Both the position numbers and the translations under genes were made by a program. This document shows positions 11,501 through 21,106 of a DNA stretch of 64,000 nt, piece by piece. The number at the start of each line of letters is the position of its first letter. Within the stretch, counting starts at the first letter, position 1. This DNA comes from UBA12481 sp942493265. Its GTDB lineage: Bacteria > Bacteroidota > Bacteroidia > Bacteroidales > UBA12481. The DNA lies in contig OW818688.1 in the NCBI GenBank assembly GCA_942493265.1, forward strand, positions 4,960,001 through 5,024,000, written 5' to 3'. The notes under the pieces are model-generated. The model searched no databases, was not told the origin of the DNA, and worked only from the letters and a program-made list of their open reading frames with translations.

Positions 11501-14500
11501 TAAAATGATTAGCTATAAGAAATGGAATATGAAAAAATATTTCCCAGTAATATTCGCCATACGGCCCCCTGAAATCAAATTGTTGCCCAGTGTTATCTGT
11601 CATTTCCTGAGTCTTCAAACAGAGAAATTCTTCCACACCTCGTGCATATAAAATGTCAGCGAGCTCATCAGTCAGAATTGTATTTCCCGCAATAAACTCG
11701 AATGTATTGCCATTACACTTATGGATACCCCCCAGCCCTTCCTTACTCTGCGATATTTTATCCTGGCTCATATTCATGGTGCCATTCTCGATATAATCAA
11801 TCATACTACCATCCTCGGAATAAGCAACATCATACTCCTTCTTGTAAGTACTGATATTGCTTCCGCCAAAAATATTCTGATCGGACGGATTGGTGATAAG
11901 ATTACGTGAAAGTGATACCCTGAAGATGGATTCATTGATGGCCGGAGTCAGGTTGTTTGTTTGGAATTCTACCGGTATTGCTACGTCGAAACCATAAATA
12001 TTAGTTATAAAAAGGCACATCCCAGGAAACATCTGTATCGTTCCATCTACTGAAAGCAAAGGCATATTAATTCCCAGAAAAGTTGAACTTACAGAAATAG
12101 TAATGGTAATAACCGCAGATGAAAAATCATTATTGACAACTTGAAAGCTTCGGGATGGAACGTTGAAGCTGAATTTGAAAACGCTCACTTCTCCGGTATA
12201 GCTAAATCCTAAACTTGTATAAATTATTGTAGAGTTCGACTTAGCGTTTGACCAGATAAATCCAAGACCGATTGGTGTACTCATATCCATTTTTCGGCTG
12301 TGGGAATATGGCTTGCGGAAAACTTTTTCTTGGAATGAGTCCACGATTGCATCTTTTTCTTTTTCCCATCTGGCTACATCAAAATGGGAAGTTTCACGCG
12401 CCCTGCCGTATATCTTCTGCTCTATTTCGTTGCCTTGTCCTAATCTGAGCCGTTGCGGTGCACTCCACTTGCCGTTTTCATTGAGGAAGGAATATTTTAC
12501 AAAGCCAGTGAAAATAAAACCCTCAGAAGAGGAATTTCCGCTGCTGACACTGTTGAGTTCTTTATTCTTTACTTCTGTCCAGAATATATATAAACGACCT
12601 CGATGAACAAGCACAGAAATCTCTTTTGCTTCGATTCCAAGCTCGATTTTTATCCAATTTCCCCAGGTCTTACGGTTATGGTTATATGTACGATAAAAAT
12701 ACTGGTAAGGCAATACGTTCGTTCTCGCAAAAAGGTAATAACAACTTTCATCTGATTCCGATGGAAAGAAGACCGAATTGATGATGTAAAAAATCGGATT
12801 TACCTCTTGCCCCAGGCTAGCATAACCGAAATTATCATATACGGCATTATAATATGCGCCCGCATACCGCATGCGTGTCAGTTCCACAAATTGTGATATA
12901 TATTTCTTGTACGCCATCTCAGCAGATTCCTTCGTTATTTTCTGCTGGAGAAGTTCGTCTTCGAGTTCTTTAAATAGATGTGTTTGGGTATCACGCAGTG
13001 TGGGATCTATATAATTTTCAGGGTAAAGGAATACCTTCCTGTTTGCTTCCCATACTCGATAGTTTTTGCGCCATTCCCATTCATCAATAGGTATGCTGGT
13101 AGGAGAAACTTTAATATCAGGTATTGCAGGATTAAGGTTTGGATCCGATTGTTCCAGGTTGGTGAGACATCGCATCACGTAAAGTTGGAGGCTAGTAATG
13201 GCCGCCACGAGATATGAAGTACGGGAACAACCACTCATCTCTACATCCAACAGGAAGAAAGCATACAGATCGGTCAGATCTTTGAACTTGAATATATCCT
13301 CCCGCGAAATGATATAATCGCACAGCGCATCCCGCTTTAAAGTATTGAGTTTATCAGCATAAGGTTCCAATTTCCCTTTTCTTATCGTTTCATCAGGGTA
13401 TTTCGAAGCAAAAGCGCCCAATGCTACCCCACTGGCCGTTTTATAGTCTGTATTGAGTAGTTTCTCCAAGGAATCGCCTTGGATACCAAGCTTTTTACAA
13501 AGTTTAAGTGCAGCCCATAAACGCCGGATTGCATCAATGGCACAAATTGAAGGCGCCATGTCGTTCAACAAAGACTTGATCAGGCTTACCGGTTGTTGCC
13601 ATAAATCTGCAAGAGAAGTTTCATTATCCACAAAATTGGAGTTAGCCTGAAATGCAGTTAGGGCAACTTGAACTTTCAAAACTGTATCGTCATTTTCCAT
13701 TATCAATTCACGGTACAGAGATATATTTGTGATATCGGTTAGAGTTAACGCCTTAAGATCATTAATACCAAAAACCGTTTTTTGGCTAATAATAAAGTTG
13801 ATGTCATCAGGTGAGAATTCATGTTTTATAAAAAGAAGGTTATAGCGTTCTAGTTTGCGGACGAGATCCAGCAGGTCATCAAAATCCGCAGGTTGAACCG
13901 GTCTTCCATTGGTGAAAGTTGCATTCAACGCTGAAGTGGAAGCAGTATCAAAAGAATTAGCAACAAGGTTAGGTAGGAATTGATTTGTAAACTGGTCTGT
14001 CGAAAGATTCAGGTTTGTTAGAAGAAAGTCCCGCAACAAGGATTGCTTCATAACCAGTTTATTGGCAGCATCGGATTCTTTCATCACACCTTCTTGTGTT
14101 TGGATCTCTAACACTTTCGGGGTAATATTATCTCGAGTGTTTTTAAATTGATTGGAAGAGTTTTCTGTTCCATCTATGATAAACACCAGGTCCGCAATTT
14201 TTAAAGGTGTTGTTTGCATCCACTCAGAAAAATCCGCAAGGCTCTGGATATCCTCAAGACTTCTTGGCGGTTGACCATTCAGGACGAGTCCAATGGCATT
14301 GATTAAATCTTCAATCGAAATTTTCAAACCTCTCGCGATCCTTGCCTGGCGGTATAGGTCAGACAATATAATTGGCGTAATTGGCTGGGTAAGATCGATA
14401 GCCAATAATGATGTCAATATCTGTAGTTCTCCTTCGGTGATTCCGAGACCAGCAAGCAAGTAGGGCATTTTATCAATTATCGTTGCATTGCCAATCTTGT

Positions 14501-17048
14501 CCAGATCGAATATCCGCGACGCAAATGCGATTTGATTATTGACGATCGCTTTTTGAGGTAGCTGGTAAATAATCGTTGCCAATTCTTCCACGCCCAGACC
14601 CAAACGTTCCTGGAAAACCATTAGCTGCGCCAATTGCAGGATCTTTTCATATCCTAAAGCCACTTCCTCCAGATTGTTCAACAGTCCAGCAGAATTAAGG
14701 GAAGATAGCAACAGGTCAAATTCTCGAAGCGTCCAGGTTGTTTTTTTCCAAAGACGGAGATAGCGATGGATCAGGTCGAGCCTCGCATCCGTCAGATTAT
14801 CTAGCTGTTCGCTGTTCTTTTGTATTTCACCCGGGTCCTTGATTGACTTGACTGATACTTGTGAAATATCCGGAATAAAAGTTGTCTTTAGCAGGTCATC
14901 AAGCTGAGATCTGCTAATACCGGCATATCCAATGAAATCCTGCACATTGAAATTGTTGAGTGCATTGTTTCCGAATCGCAATTTTGCACCTGCAGCATCC
15001 TTGGTAACGATTATAGATAACTGCTCAGGAGAAAGCCTTAGTTTTTCGCGATGCAAAGCCTGATTCGGGCTGTGCATTTCATTATAAACATCATATAAAT
15101 TAATATCAAAATGACTTAGATATAACCTAAGCTCTTCAAGGTTAAGATGGAACGGCTGGAATATCGACCTATCGGCTGTTTCAAGGCCTTCATAAATATC
15201 TGCAATCCCTAATTCAGTTTGAAGGTATTTTTCCAGCACCTCATTTACGACTTGCAGATAAGGTATCTCGGTGGATGTATTGACGCAGGTAAGTTTCAAT
15301 GTCCACAGATCAGGTCTTCTTCTTTTAAGATAGAGGGGATGCGATGCATTACTTCCGGTGTAAACTTTTTTGGAAACGTTTTCCTGTACAAAATACATCA
15401 GGTCGCAGAAATAGGCCGCAGGTGACAGAACGGATCTGCAATGGTCACAGTCGCAGAAATCCTGGCTCCCGAAGAGTTCATCGAAGCCATCAATTTCTTT
15501 CAGGTCATTCACCAGCGGATATTGGTTACTTGCATTGGTATTATGGTAAACTCCTTTTACTCCATCCCGTATTGCTGCGAAATAATGAGCCGCTCCGACT
15601 GCAAGACCTCCCGCTTTTTTATACACTCGCCGGCCTTCCTCAGTTCCCAAACCAGAAGTTTTAACAAAATTCTCCTCAGTCAAAGTAATAATCCGCAAGG
15701 CGGAATCGAATCCTTCTTTTAGCAATTGATCAGCAGTATTCGATTTTTCTCCCATAATATGGGCGCGTTGGAAAGCCGCCATTTGCCGTTGGATCAATGG
15801 TCTTGTTGCCACTTCGATCCCTTTCCAGTCAATCGCTTCATTATTCTTTATGGAAAGGTCGATACTGAAATTGGTTGCGCGGATATTAATGTCGGGATTG
15901 TTCTGATAAAAACTGGTGAGTGCATTAATTCGATTATTTATTACAGCTTTCTTGTTTACAACGGTGTCCTTGCTCGCGAAGATTTCGGCGATTTCTAGAT
16001 AGCGATAACTATTAACGATGGGCCTCAGGGACTCAAGACCGGCAAGTATTTCCGATTTCTTATTCGCCTGGATACCTTTCAAATCCTCAGTTGTTAGTTG
16101 CACTATTTCATTGGTATTACCTTCGAACAGTTTCAAATTCTTTTTCAACAGTGGTTCAATTACCAATGAAATATCGGATAGTTCATTTGAGGGAAATTTG
16201 GTTATGGCCCTATGAAGGAAAAACTCAGTAGGGAAGGAACTTTCAATGGTTCCTAGGATATTTTCCGCATAAGTGTCGGCGCTTTCTTCACTTGGTGGAA
16301 GCACAATCTTTTTATCTTCTATTAGATTTACCCAATCCTCTTTCCCCCATGATACAAGATCAAGGGGCGATTTGATATTCTTTTCTTTTACAGCACTTAT
16401 AAGACCAAAGTTGCCCCCGCTGATAAGTCCGATTTTTGCGGTCATAAAGAGATCATCTTTCTGTGTGCCAGTTATAATCTTATCTTTCACCAATTCATTC
16501 AGGGTCGCTTCATCGATCCTTTCCAGAGGTATCCCCTTCTCTGTAAGACATGATAAAGTATCAGCATTTAATCCGACAAGTTTTTCATATTCGGTAGTCC
16601 TTGCTGCGTGTAAATTACCGGCAAGAATTGGGTTATCCGAAAGCGGAACATCGAGATAAAGGATATTTCTTATTTCAGAAACTGGTGTAGTTGCTGCAAA
16701 TGAATTTTTCAACTGACGAAGCTCTTCTTCATTGAAATTCATTTTATCGCTTTCAGTAATACCCGATTCGATCACTTCGTTCAGCGGCTTATCTAGGAGA
16801 TCTTTATAATCGGCTGTCCCGATCGTGCTAAAGAGGAGGGTTATTTCATCCTTCTTTACAGGTACTGCCAAAATAGCAGCATCGCGAATACGCAATAGCT
16901 CACCCTGCAAGTGTTCATTAAGCCTCTTATCAACAATCACACTTTGCTCTTCCGGCAGCTCACTCGTTTGCAACCCGGTCTTAATGGCTACAGAAGAGTG
17001 GAGTAGCGCTGAAAGATTATTGCTTTTTTTAACAGTTGACTTTGCCAT
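8517..17048 (-). CDS. Tc toxin A subunit-like protein (TcA, pore-forming/receptor-binding component)
   Basis: 2843 aa, in the size range of TcA proteins. The N-terminal third is helical and contains the TcA signature SPAAYFCDLMYF (542-553), preceded by a cysteine cluster CDCDHC that I do not recall from classical TcA. The middle has beta-rich segments where neuraminidase-like/receptor-binding domains sit. A long helical region near the C-terminus (ending in AERAYQFERYDN) corresponds to the pore-forming and linker part. The tail carries the TcB-binding signature FRRVIKSVRITIPCITGPY. In characterised Tc toxins TcA forms a pentameric, syringe-like translocation channel for the TcB-TcC cocoon. 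No Sec signal is seen, as is usual. It lies 40 bp downstream of a small membrane-protein gene and 25 bp upstream of the PLD gene. No frameshift is seen, so this component appears intact. Confidence 0.9.
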   Translation of the reverse strand: MAKSTVKKSNNLSALLHSSVAIKTGLQTSELPEEQSVIVDKRLNEHLQGELLRIRDAAILAVPVKKDEITLLFSTIGTADYKDLLDKPLNEVIESGITESDKMNFNEEELRQLKNSFAATTPVSEIRNILYLDVPLSDNPILAGNLHAARTTEYEKLVGLNADTLSCLTEKGIPLERIDEATLNELVKDKIITGTQKDDLFMTAKIGLISGGNFGLISAVKEKNIKSPLDLVSWGKEDWVNLIEDKKIVLPPSEESADTYAENILGTIESSFPTEFFLHRAITKFPSNELSDISLVIEPLLKKNLKLFEGNTNEIVQLTTEDLKGIQANKKSEILAGLESLRPIVNSYRYLEIAEIFASKDTVVNKKAVINNRINALTSFYQNNPDINIRATNFSIDLSIKNNEAIDWKGIEVATRPLIQRQMAAFQRAHIMGEKSNTADQLLKEGFDSALRIITLTEENFVKTSGLGTEEGRRVYKKAGGLAVGAAHYFAAIRDGVKGVYHNTNASNQYPLVNDLKEIDGFDELFGSQDFCDCDHCRSVLSPAAYFCDLMYFVQENVSKKVYTGSNASHPLYLKRRRPDLWTLKLTCVNTSTEIPYLQVVNEVLEKYLQTELGIADIYEGLETADRSIFQPFHLNLEELRLYLSHFDINLYDVYNEMHSPNQALHREKLRLSPEQLSIIVTKDAAGAKLRFGNNALNNFNVQDFIGYAGISRSQLDDLLKTTFIPDISQVSVKSIKDPGEIQKNSEQLDNLTDARLDLIHRYLRLWKKTTWTLREFDLLLSSLNSAGLLNNLEEVALGYEKILQLAQLMVFQERLGLGVEELATIIYQLPQKAIVNNQIAFASRIFDLDKIGNATIIDKMPYLLAGLGITEGELQILTSLLAIDLTQPITPIILSDLYRQARIARGLKISIEDLINAIGLVLNGQPPRSLEDIQSLADFSEWMQTTPLKIADLVFIIDGTENSSNQFKNTRDNITPKVLEIQTQEGVMKESDAANKLVMKQSLLRDFLLTNLNLSTDQFTNQFLPNLVANSFDTASTSALNATFTNGRPVQPADFDDLLDLVRKLERYNLLFIKHEFSPDDINFIISQKTVFGINDLKALTLTDITNISLYRELIMENDDTVLKVQVALTAFQANSNFVDNETSLADLWQQPVSLIKSLLNDMAPSICAIDAIRRLWAALKLCKKLGIQGDSLEKLLNTDYKTASGVALGAFASKYPDETIRKGKLEPYADKLNTLKRDALCDYIISREDIFKFKDLTDLYAFFLLDVEMSGCSRTSYLVAAITSLQLYVMRCLTNLEQSDPNLNPAIPDIKVSPTSIPIDEWEWRKNYRVWEANRKVFLYPENYIDPTLRDTQTHLFKELEDELLQQKITKESAEMAYKKYISQFVELTRMRYAGAYYNAVYDNFGYASLGQEVNPIFYIINSVFFPSESDESCYYLFARTNVLPYQYFYRTYNHNRKTWGNWIKIELGIEAKEISVLVHRGRLYIFWTEVKNKELNSVSSGNSSSEGFIFTGFVKYSFLNENGKWSAPQRLRLGQGNEIEQKIYGRARETSHFDVARWEKEKDAIVDSFQEKVFRKPYSHSRKMDMSTPIGLGFIWSNAKSNSTIIYTSLGFSYTGEVSVFKFSFNVPSRSFQVVNNDFSSAVITITISVSSTFLGINMPLLSVDGTIQMFPGMCLFITNIYGFDVAIPVEFQTNNLTPAINESIFRVSLSRNLITNPSDQNIFGGSNISTYKKEYDVAYSEDGSMIDYIENGTMNMSQDKISQSKEGLGGIHKCNGNTFEFIAGNTILTDELADILYARGVEEFLCLKTQEMTDNTGQQFDFRGPYGEYYWEIFFHIPFLIANHFNANQKFKEAKWWYERIFQPTAEESPASHKPTDHNWQFREFRGLTPQKLKDILTDVKAIEVYEKDPFDPHAIARLRISAYQKAIVMRYIDNLLDWGDYLFAQDTRESINEAEMLYRLGLSILGKRPVKMGKCETADENSLTYEKVGPEIGSGSEFLINLENVYAVQMNDYNVGLGIVKNSKSLAAATGNVMKEINFQKLGAKASIIRMSDGLKNISRSGGDNTVANAADRMNYKLSQVKGYNDRILSKAAVQKEYSKWQKTESTIDKNREIGNVVFKKNPRFPSYDLVKQSSMVFCIPENTDLLAYWDRVEDRLFKIWNCMNIKGIRRGLAFFQPPIDPMMLVRLRASGLSLEDIMAIISNGGIIPNYRFTYLVEKAKQYAQIVQSFGSSLLSALEKKDSEELLLLRTVHEKNILRLTKEVKKNQIKEAKCQHQAAQESLANVQNRVEYYQGLIDAGLIPWEIAEQVSKWTAGSIRTGEATMGFLASVYGFLPQIGSPFAMKYGGQELKNGTKGLQEAIDALAAIADNIAILAGMEAGHKRREEEWKQQLKLAQQEYKQVNQLLLAAEIREQLAEKELELHEKSMDQLDELDDFYKNKFTGLGLYNYLASGLNRVYREAYNIAYDLAKLAERAYQFERYDNSFFIQSGNWQFEKAGLLAGDQLLRQLLELERKYIENNVRVPEITQSFSLALLDSPQLFQLRQTGTCIIKIPELAFEIFYPGQFRRVIKSVRITIPCITGPYANISARLTLLKGEIEESDKVAPIVIAIAKDTSITTSSANNDAGLFELNFHDERYLPFEGAGAISEWRLELPSLLRSFNYDTIPDVLIHLSYTSLDGDRFYAETKLVNALTAYATNDGLFRVFSLRYDFPDSFATLLAQTAQYTDFNVEKHHFPYILSQKTLAITETKIYLKPKKQATVSVPASLKVNGNNDTTWAAGEDIALTGSDGNTNKIKGGSVTLNGDPVRKWTLDAGNNGFNKNDLEDVLILIKYSIV

Positions 17049-17088
17049 GATTATCTATTTTAATGTTTTAAAATTCAGAATTGGGTCT

Positions 17089-17622
17089 TTATGTTAATGA
17101 ACCTTCAATCTCAAGTTCTTTTCGATACATTTCGTATTTATCCATGAAGGCCTTCTCGGCTTCATGCGGGAAGTTATATGTGAATACATGTTTAATCTCA
17201 CTGTCATTTTTCATTTCTCTCGCTACCCTATAAGACTGAAGCCATTCATCATAATGACTGATGAACATTTCTGCAAAAGGCATTAAATCAGCCGGAATCA
17301 AATGGCCCCTTTCCAATAGCAAGCTTCGAATGGTCTCATTGCACTCTTTCAGAATTTTTTCCCGATACTCATTATTAGCATCATAACCTTTCAACGTGAT
17401 TTTGCTGCGAATCAATTGCAGTTTTATAGGAGCCAGCAATTCTTCTAATGCTCTCAATTTGTAGGTCAAGCGAGTATCAAAAAACTTATCGCGTTTACTG
17501 AATTCCTCTTCTATGGCTTTCTTCATGCGTTCTTCTCGTTTGTTGAAGAAGTAACCGATAATGCCGGAGATAAGGATTGCTTCGACAAAGATTTTGATTA
17601 ATATTTCTGATATTGTTTCCAT
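17089..17622 (-). CDS. Small N-terminally membrane-anchored helical protein within the Tc operon
   Basis: 177 aa. Residues ~5-25 form one hydrophobic segment (IFVEAILISGIIGYFF) followed by a basic stretch; the remainder is charged and helical, with an amphipathic pattern suggesting coiled coil. No family is recognised. It lies between the TcB-TcC gene remnant and TcA in the same orientation, 40 bp before TcA, so it is probably part of the toxin operon. Possible roles are assembly, release or envelope anchoring, but nothing in the sequence decides between them. Confidence 0.7.
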   Translation of the reverse strand: METISEILIKIFVEAILISGIIGYFFNKREERMKKAIEEEFSKRDKFFDTRLTYKLRALEELLAPIKLQLIRSKITLKGYDANNEYREKILKECNETIRSLLLERGHLIPADLMPFAEMFISHYDEWLQSYRVAREMKNDSEIKHVFTYNFPHEAEKAFMDKYEMYRKELEIEGSLT

Positions 17623-18019
17623 GCTGCGTTAGTTCATTTTAAGGTTTGACAATGGATGGTTTGGTTTGTCAATTACTCGTCCGAAGACGAGATTTGTGGT
17701 TTGCTTTCCAAATTGCGTAGCCATGATATTTATTCGAATATGTTATTTGAATTCTGTTCAACTTATTTCAAACTTTATTCAGCTTTAATACAATTTCGTT
17801 TAGTTCTCATTTATTGGAAGTACTTGCTTTGAGGCATGAGGAAAATTAAAAGTGAACTCTTGAGGAATCTCATTTTTAGCATTTATCTCACTATCTGCTG
17901 TTAAGAATTCGGGCAACTGCCAATGGATACGAATAACTTTATAGCATCTCGAATCAAATCGACAGAGATGATTATGTCCTTAGTTAATTCCAAACTATTT
18001 TGGGAACTATTATTTTCTT
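17623..18019. other. Intergenic stretch between Tc operon genes
   Basis: About 400 bp with no open frame of note. Before the transposon inserted, this would have been the spacer between the TcB-TcC stop and the small membrane-protein gene. No clear promoter or terminator is seen. Confidence 0.5.
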
Positions 18020-18352
18020 TCATTGTTTTTTTAATTGATTAACAAAACCAGTCAATCCAATTGATGAATCCAAACTTTTTGGATCCCAAAACACATTTAC
18101 TTGATTAGGTCCCAAATCAGGTGCCATTCTATTAAATGCATTTAATACCGATTGCCTTCTTTTATTTAGCAAATCTACTGTCGAACCATATTGTGAAAAG
18201 TCTCCCATATTTTTATTTATAGTCATAACCCTTATTCGTACAAAATTTTGAGGACTTTCTCTTAAAATTGAAATTATTCTATTAAATTCAGAATAAACCT
18301 CTGATGAGGTTTGCATTCTGTCTGAATCCCTATCAAATCTGACATTGATCAT
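18020..18352 (-). pseudogene. Severed C-terminal end of the TcB-TcC toxin gene (OmpA-like tail)
   Basis: The apparent start codon is supplied by the end of the inserted transposon; codon 2 onward is native toxin sequence. Removing 18350-22118 and one TTGAT copy joins the upstream toxin reading ...ITPIGI directly in frame to NVRFDRDSD here and adds ~108 residues. The segment has the look of an OmpA-like peptidoglycan-binding fold: VRFDRDS, a helix, FVRIRVMT, then NKRRQSVLNAF where OmpA has its R-A-x-x-V helix. That assignment is tentative. It has no promoter or ribosome-binding site of its own that I can see, so it is probably untranslated. Confidence 0.88.
18345..18349. repeat. Target-site duplication TTGAT, left copy
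   Basis: Identical to 22119-22123. The pair flanks the outer transposon ends exactly, and deleting one copy with the element restores the toxin reading frame. Confidence 0.88.
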
Positions 18353-18641
18353 AGATTTTCATAGTCTTAACCCACCGTATTCCCCGCTTTTCTGTTTTCG
18401 AAAATCTCTCTGTTAGAGTCTGACATTGTGGTAATTACGACACCGTCGAGGGCAAGTCTAAAATTGGAGATACGGCAATATTAATTTAATACTAATTTTA
18501 AGTTATCATTTAATTTGATCGTGTCTTTATTTTGTAAAGTTATAAACAACAATCAATCATTGTGTTGGTAAATTCATGCCGTTTTCTGTTATCATATTGT
18601 GATAATAAAATATCTTTATCACGGTAATAATAAACAGAATA

Positions 18642-20387
18642 ATGGACCCAGCAACTTTCTTTCAGGAGCCTAAAACCGTGGCACAGAAGCAATACGAAGC
18701 ATTACGGATGTATTATCTTGAAGGCGCTTCCGCTCAGGAGGTGGCCGATCGATTCGGGTATACCTACCGGGCTGCTACTTCCCTCGTATCTGCTTTTCGG
18801 GCCAGGCTGAATGTCGATCCAACGGGTCGTTTCTTCTTCGTGGAGAGCACTCCCGGACGTAGGATCTCTCAGGAGGCAACCGGAGCTAAATCGGTGATCA
18901 TCGAGATGCGAAAGAAGTATTACTCGGTACCCGATATCAAGGTTGCCCTCGACGGCTTGGGCCACTGCCTGTCGGAGAAGAATATTTACAACATCATTCA
19001 TGCTGAAGGATTTGCGCGTTTGCCAAGACGAACCAAGCTGGTGAAGCAGCAGTTGGACAAAGTTCAGATACAGGCAGAGAAATCAATCCCCCTGAAGTTT
19101 GAACCGGAATCCTTCAAGAGTTCCAATGCCGGTATCCTGATGTTTACCCCGATCCTCAAACGCTATGGGATAGATAAGGTGATCGAACAGTCCGGTTATC
19201 CCGGCACATCCGTCATTAGCAAGGCTTCGTCTATTCTTTGTTTTCTGGCGCTGAAGCTGGCCAACCGTCGCCGGTATTCCTCCGACGATACTTGGTGCAT
19301 GGACCGGGGAATGGGGCTCTTTGCCGGACTGAATGTGCTGCCGAAAACAGCCTGGTACTCCTCGTATTCCGATCGTGTTACCCCTGGCATGAACCTGGCT
19401 TTCCTGAAACAGCTGCATCAGGTATGGCTGAAATTTGGCTTACTGGAAGATACCGCTAATCTGGATTTTACAACTATTCCCTACTGGGGCGATGATAGTC
19501 ACCTGGAAAACAATTGGTCCGGGAAACGCGGCAAGGCCCTCGGCAGCATGCTGGCCGTACTGGCCCATGATCCCGACACCGGATTGATCGAGTATGGAAG
19601 CGCTAATGTTTTGCATAAAACTGAAAGTGATACCGTTATGGAGTTCCTGGACTTTTATCGTGCCGGTACCAGAAAAAAGGATGACACACTCCGGTATGTT
19701 ATTTTTGACAGCAAGTTCACCAACTATGAGAACCTTCGGAAGCTTGACGAGAATAAAGTCAAATTTATCACCATCCGCCGCCGGGGAAAACTGATCCTGG
19801 AGCGGATCGCCAAACTGCCCGAAAAGGGCTGGGCAAATATCAAGGTGGAATGTGCCGGGAATAAGCACAGAACCTTACGTGTGTACAATGAAATGGTTTA
19901 TCTCGCCGGCTATGATCAGGATATCCGCCAGATCACCATCACGGGAAATGGAAAAATCAAGCCTGCGGTTATCATTACCAATGATATCGATTTGCCTGTT
20001 GAACAAATAGTTAGAAAATATGCCCGCCGGTGGCTGGTTGAAAAGAAGATTTCCGAGCAGATTGATTTCTTTCACCTGAACCTCGTCTCCTCGTCAATGG
20101 TCATTAAAGTAGATTTTGACCTTACTGTGTCGATTCTCGCTCACAATCTGTATCGGATTTTTGCTCTGGAACTGAAACGCTACGAACATCTTACTGCACA
20201 AACACTCTATGATAAATTTGTTCTCAATGGGGCTGACATTGAAATCGCTGATAAAACCGTTACCCTCAAGCTGAAGAAGAAAAGGGAGCTCCCGCTCATT
20301 TTGGAGGTTATGCAGAAATATAATCGCCAAAACTATCCCTGGATTGGAAATAAAAACATTATATTTGAGGGAGCTACGTACTCTTGA
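18642..20387 (+). CDS. DDE transposase, IS4 superfamily (IS1634-like?)
   Basis: 581 aa. The N-terminal ~60 residues contain a helix-turn-helix (EVADRFGYTYRAATSLVSAF) that would bind the element ends, followed by a second DNA-binding-like stretch. The RNase-H-like catalytic core has DFTTIPYWGDDS with the first Asp (~275-285), VIFDSKFTNYENL with the second (~350), and a C-terminal ARRWLVEKKISEQIDFF containing the catalytic Glu in the YxxRWxIE-type helix. The stop codon lies within the conserved right-end sequence of the element. The gene appears complete. Its GC is higher than that of the flanking passenger genes, which suggests separate origins. Confidence 0.88.
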   Translation: MDPATFFQEPKTVAQKQYEALRMYYLEGASAQEVADRFGYTYRAATSLVSAFRARLNVDPTGRFFFVESTPGRRISQEATGAKSVIIEMRKKYYSVPDIKVALDGLGHCLSEKNIYNIIHAEGFARLPRRTKLVKQQLDKVQIQAEKSIPLKFEPESFKSSNAGILMFTPILKRYGIDKVIEQSGYPGTSVISKASSILCFLALKLANRRRYSSDDTWCMDRGMGLFAGLNVLPKTAWYSSYSDRVTPGMNLAFLKQLHQVWLKFGLLEDTANLDFTTIPYWGDDSHLENNWSGKRGKALGSMLAVLAHDPDTGLIEYGSANVLHKTESDTVMEFLDFYRAGTRKKDDTLRYVIFDSKFTNYENLRKLDENKVKFITIRRRGKLILERIAKLPEKGWANIKVECAGNKHRTLRVYNEMVYLAGYDQDIRQITITGNGKIKPAVIITNDIDLPVEQIVRKYARRWLVEKKISEQIDFFHLNLVSSSMVIKVDFDLTVSILAHNLYRIFALELKRYEHLTAQTLYDKFVLNGADIEIADKTVTLKLKKKRELPLILEVMQKYNRQNYPWIGNKNIIFEGATYS

Positions 20388-20420
20388 AGTACTTGCGACT
20401 GTTTACTCTGAAAATCTATG
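20368..20420 (+). repeat. Inner right end of the transposon (first copy)
   Basis: 53 bp matching the outer right end at 22066-22118 in 46 of 53 positions without gaps. It ends with the reverse complement of the terminal repeat (CATAGATTTTCAGAGT read inward). It overlaps the transposase stop codon. This is presumably the original end of the basic ~2.07-kb IS. Confidence 0.85.
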
Positions 20421-20603
20421 CTTAAAATAATTTAACTATAATGGCGCCAAATCGATTTATATAAGTAAGCCAGAGTCGCAGATTATTCTTTGAGTAAACC
20501 CTAACGATTCTGGCCGAGATAATTTAATAGAAGTTGATCAAAGCCAAGATTCTGTATGTAAATGTCTCTAAACCTTAGACAGCTTCTCTGAGATTTTAAA
20601 GGT

Positions 20604-20611
20604 TATCTTTG
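20604..20611 (+). promoter_or_regulatory. Candidate Bacteroidota -7 element TATCTTTG
   Basis: Matches the TAnnTTTG consensus 43 bp before the first passenger gene's ATG. No good TTTG/TTG -33 element lies at the expected 19-21 bp upstream, so this is a moderate candidate only. Confidence 0.4.
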
Positions 20612-20653
20612 TTTTGGAAAATCGCATTTAAACTGAAACATAATCAAATTGAA

Positions 20654-21052
20654 ATGAAAAAGCTGCAAATATTCCTATTATTTTTAATTGTTGGTATCAT
20701 TACTGCCAATTCAACATGGTCCAAACCGTCAGAACCAATGCCAGTTCCGCCTTACACTGTATATTCAACTACGAATTTGAGTAGTTATAAGGTTTCCATT
20801 TATCATATTATACGCGATGGATTTGGATGGTATAACGATGGCCCCTATTTTCCTGATTCATACTACGATAGTTTTAATTCGGATTACTTCTGCACATATA
20901 GTACCTCTACTTATGCACAAGTACAATATTGGGATGGTGATTCATGGGAAGATTATGGAGTTGTATATATGAATTCAAATAACACAACGCTTGGAGAGGA
21001 TAACGTTGTCACTCAGTTTGTCATCCGAAAAGCGGATTTAATTTTTCCGTAA
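20654..21052 (+). CDS. Small secreted protein, transposon passenger
   Basis: 132 aa from ATG 20654, chosen because it begins a typical signal peptide (MKKLQIFLLFLIVGIITANS); an upstream TTG in frame would put unlikely residues before it. The mature part is rich in Tyr, Ser, Asp and Trp and reads as a small beta-rich secreted domain. No family is recognised. It is followed by a strong terminator hairpin. It lies between the inner and outer right ends of the transposon, so it travels as cargo. Confidence 0.68.
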   Translation: MKKLQIFLLFLIVGIITANSTWSKPSEPMPVPPYTVYSTTNLSSYKVSIYHIIRDGFGWYNDGPYFPDSYYDSFNSDYFCTYSTSTYAQVQYWDGDSWEDYGVVYMNSNNTTLGEDNVVTQFVIRKADLIFP

Positions 21053-21058
21053 AATTGA

Positions 21059-21090
21059 TAAAAGAGGGATGGTTAATCATCCCTCTTTTA
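21059..21090 (+). terminator. Strong hairpin terminator between the two passenger genes
   Basis: A perfect 13-bp stem (TAAAAGAGGGATG / CATCCCTCTTTTA) with a 6-nt loop, starting 7 bp after the passenger stop and followed by a T-rich stretch. Confidence 0.8.
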
Positions 21091-21106
21091 TATTTTGCTT
21101 TCTGCG

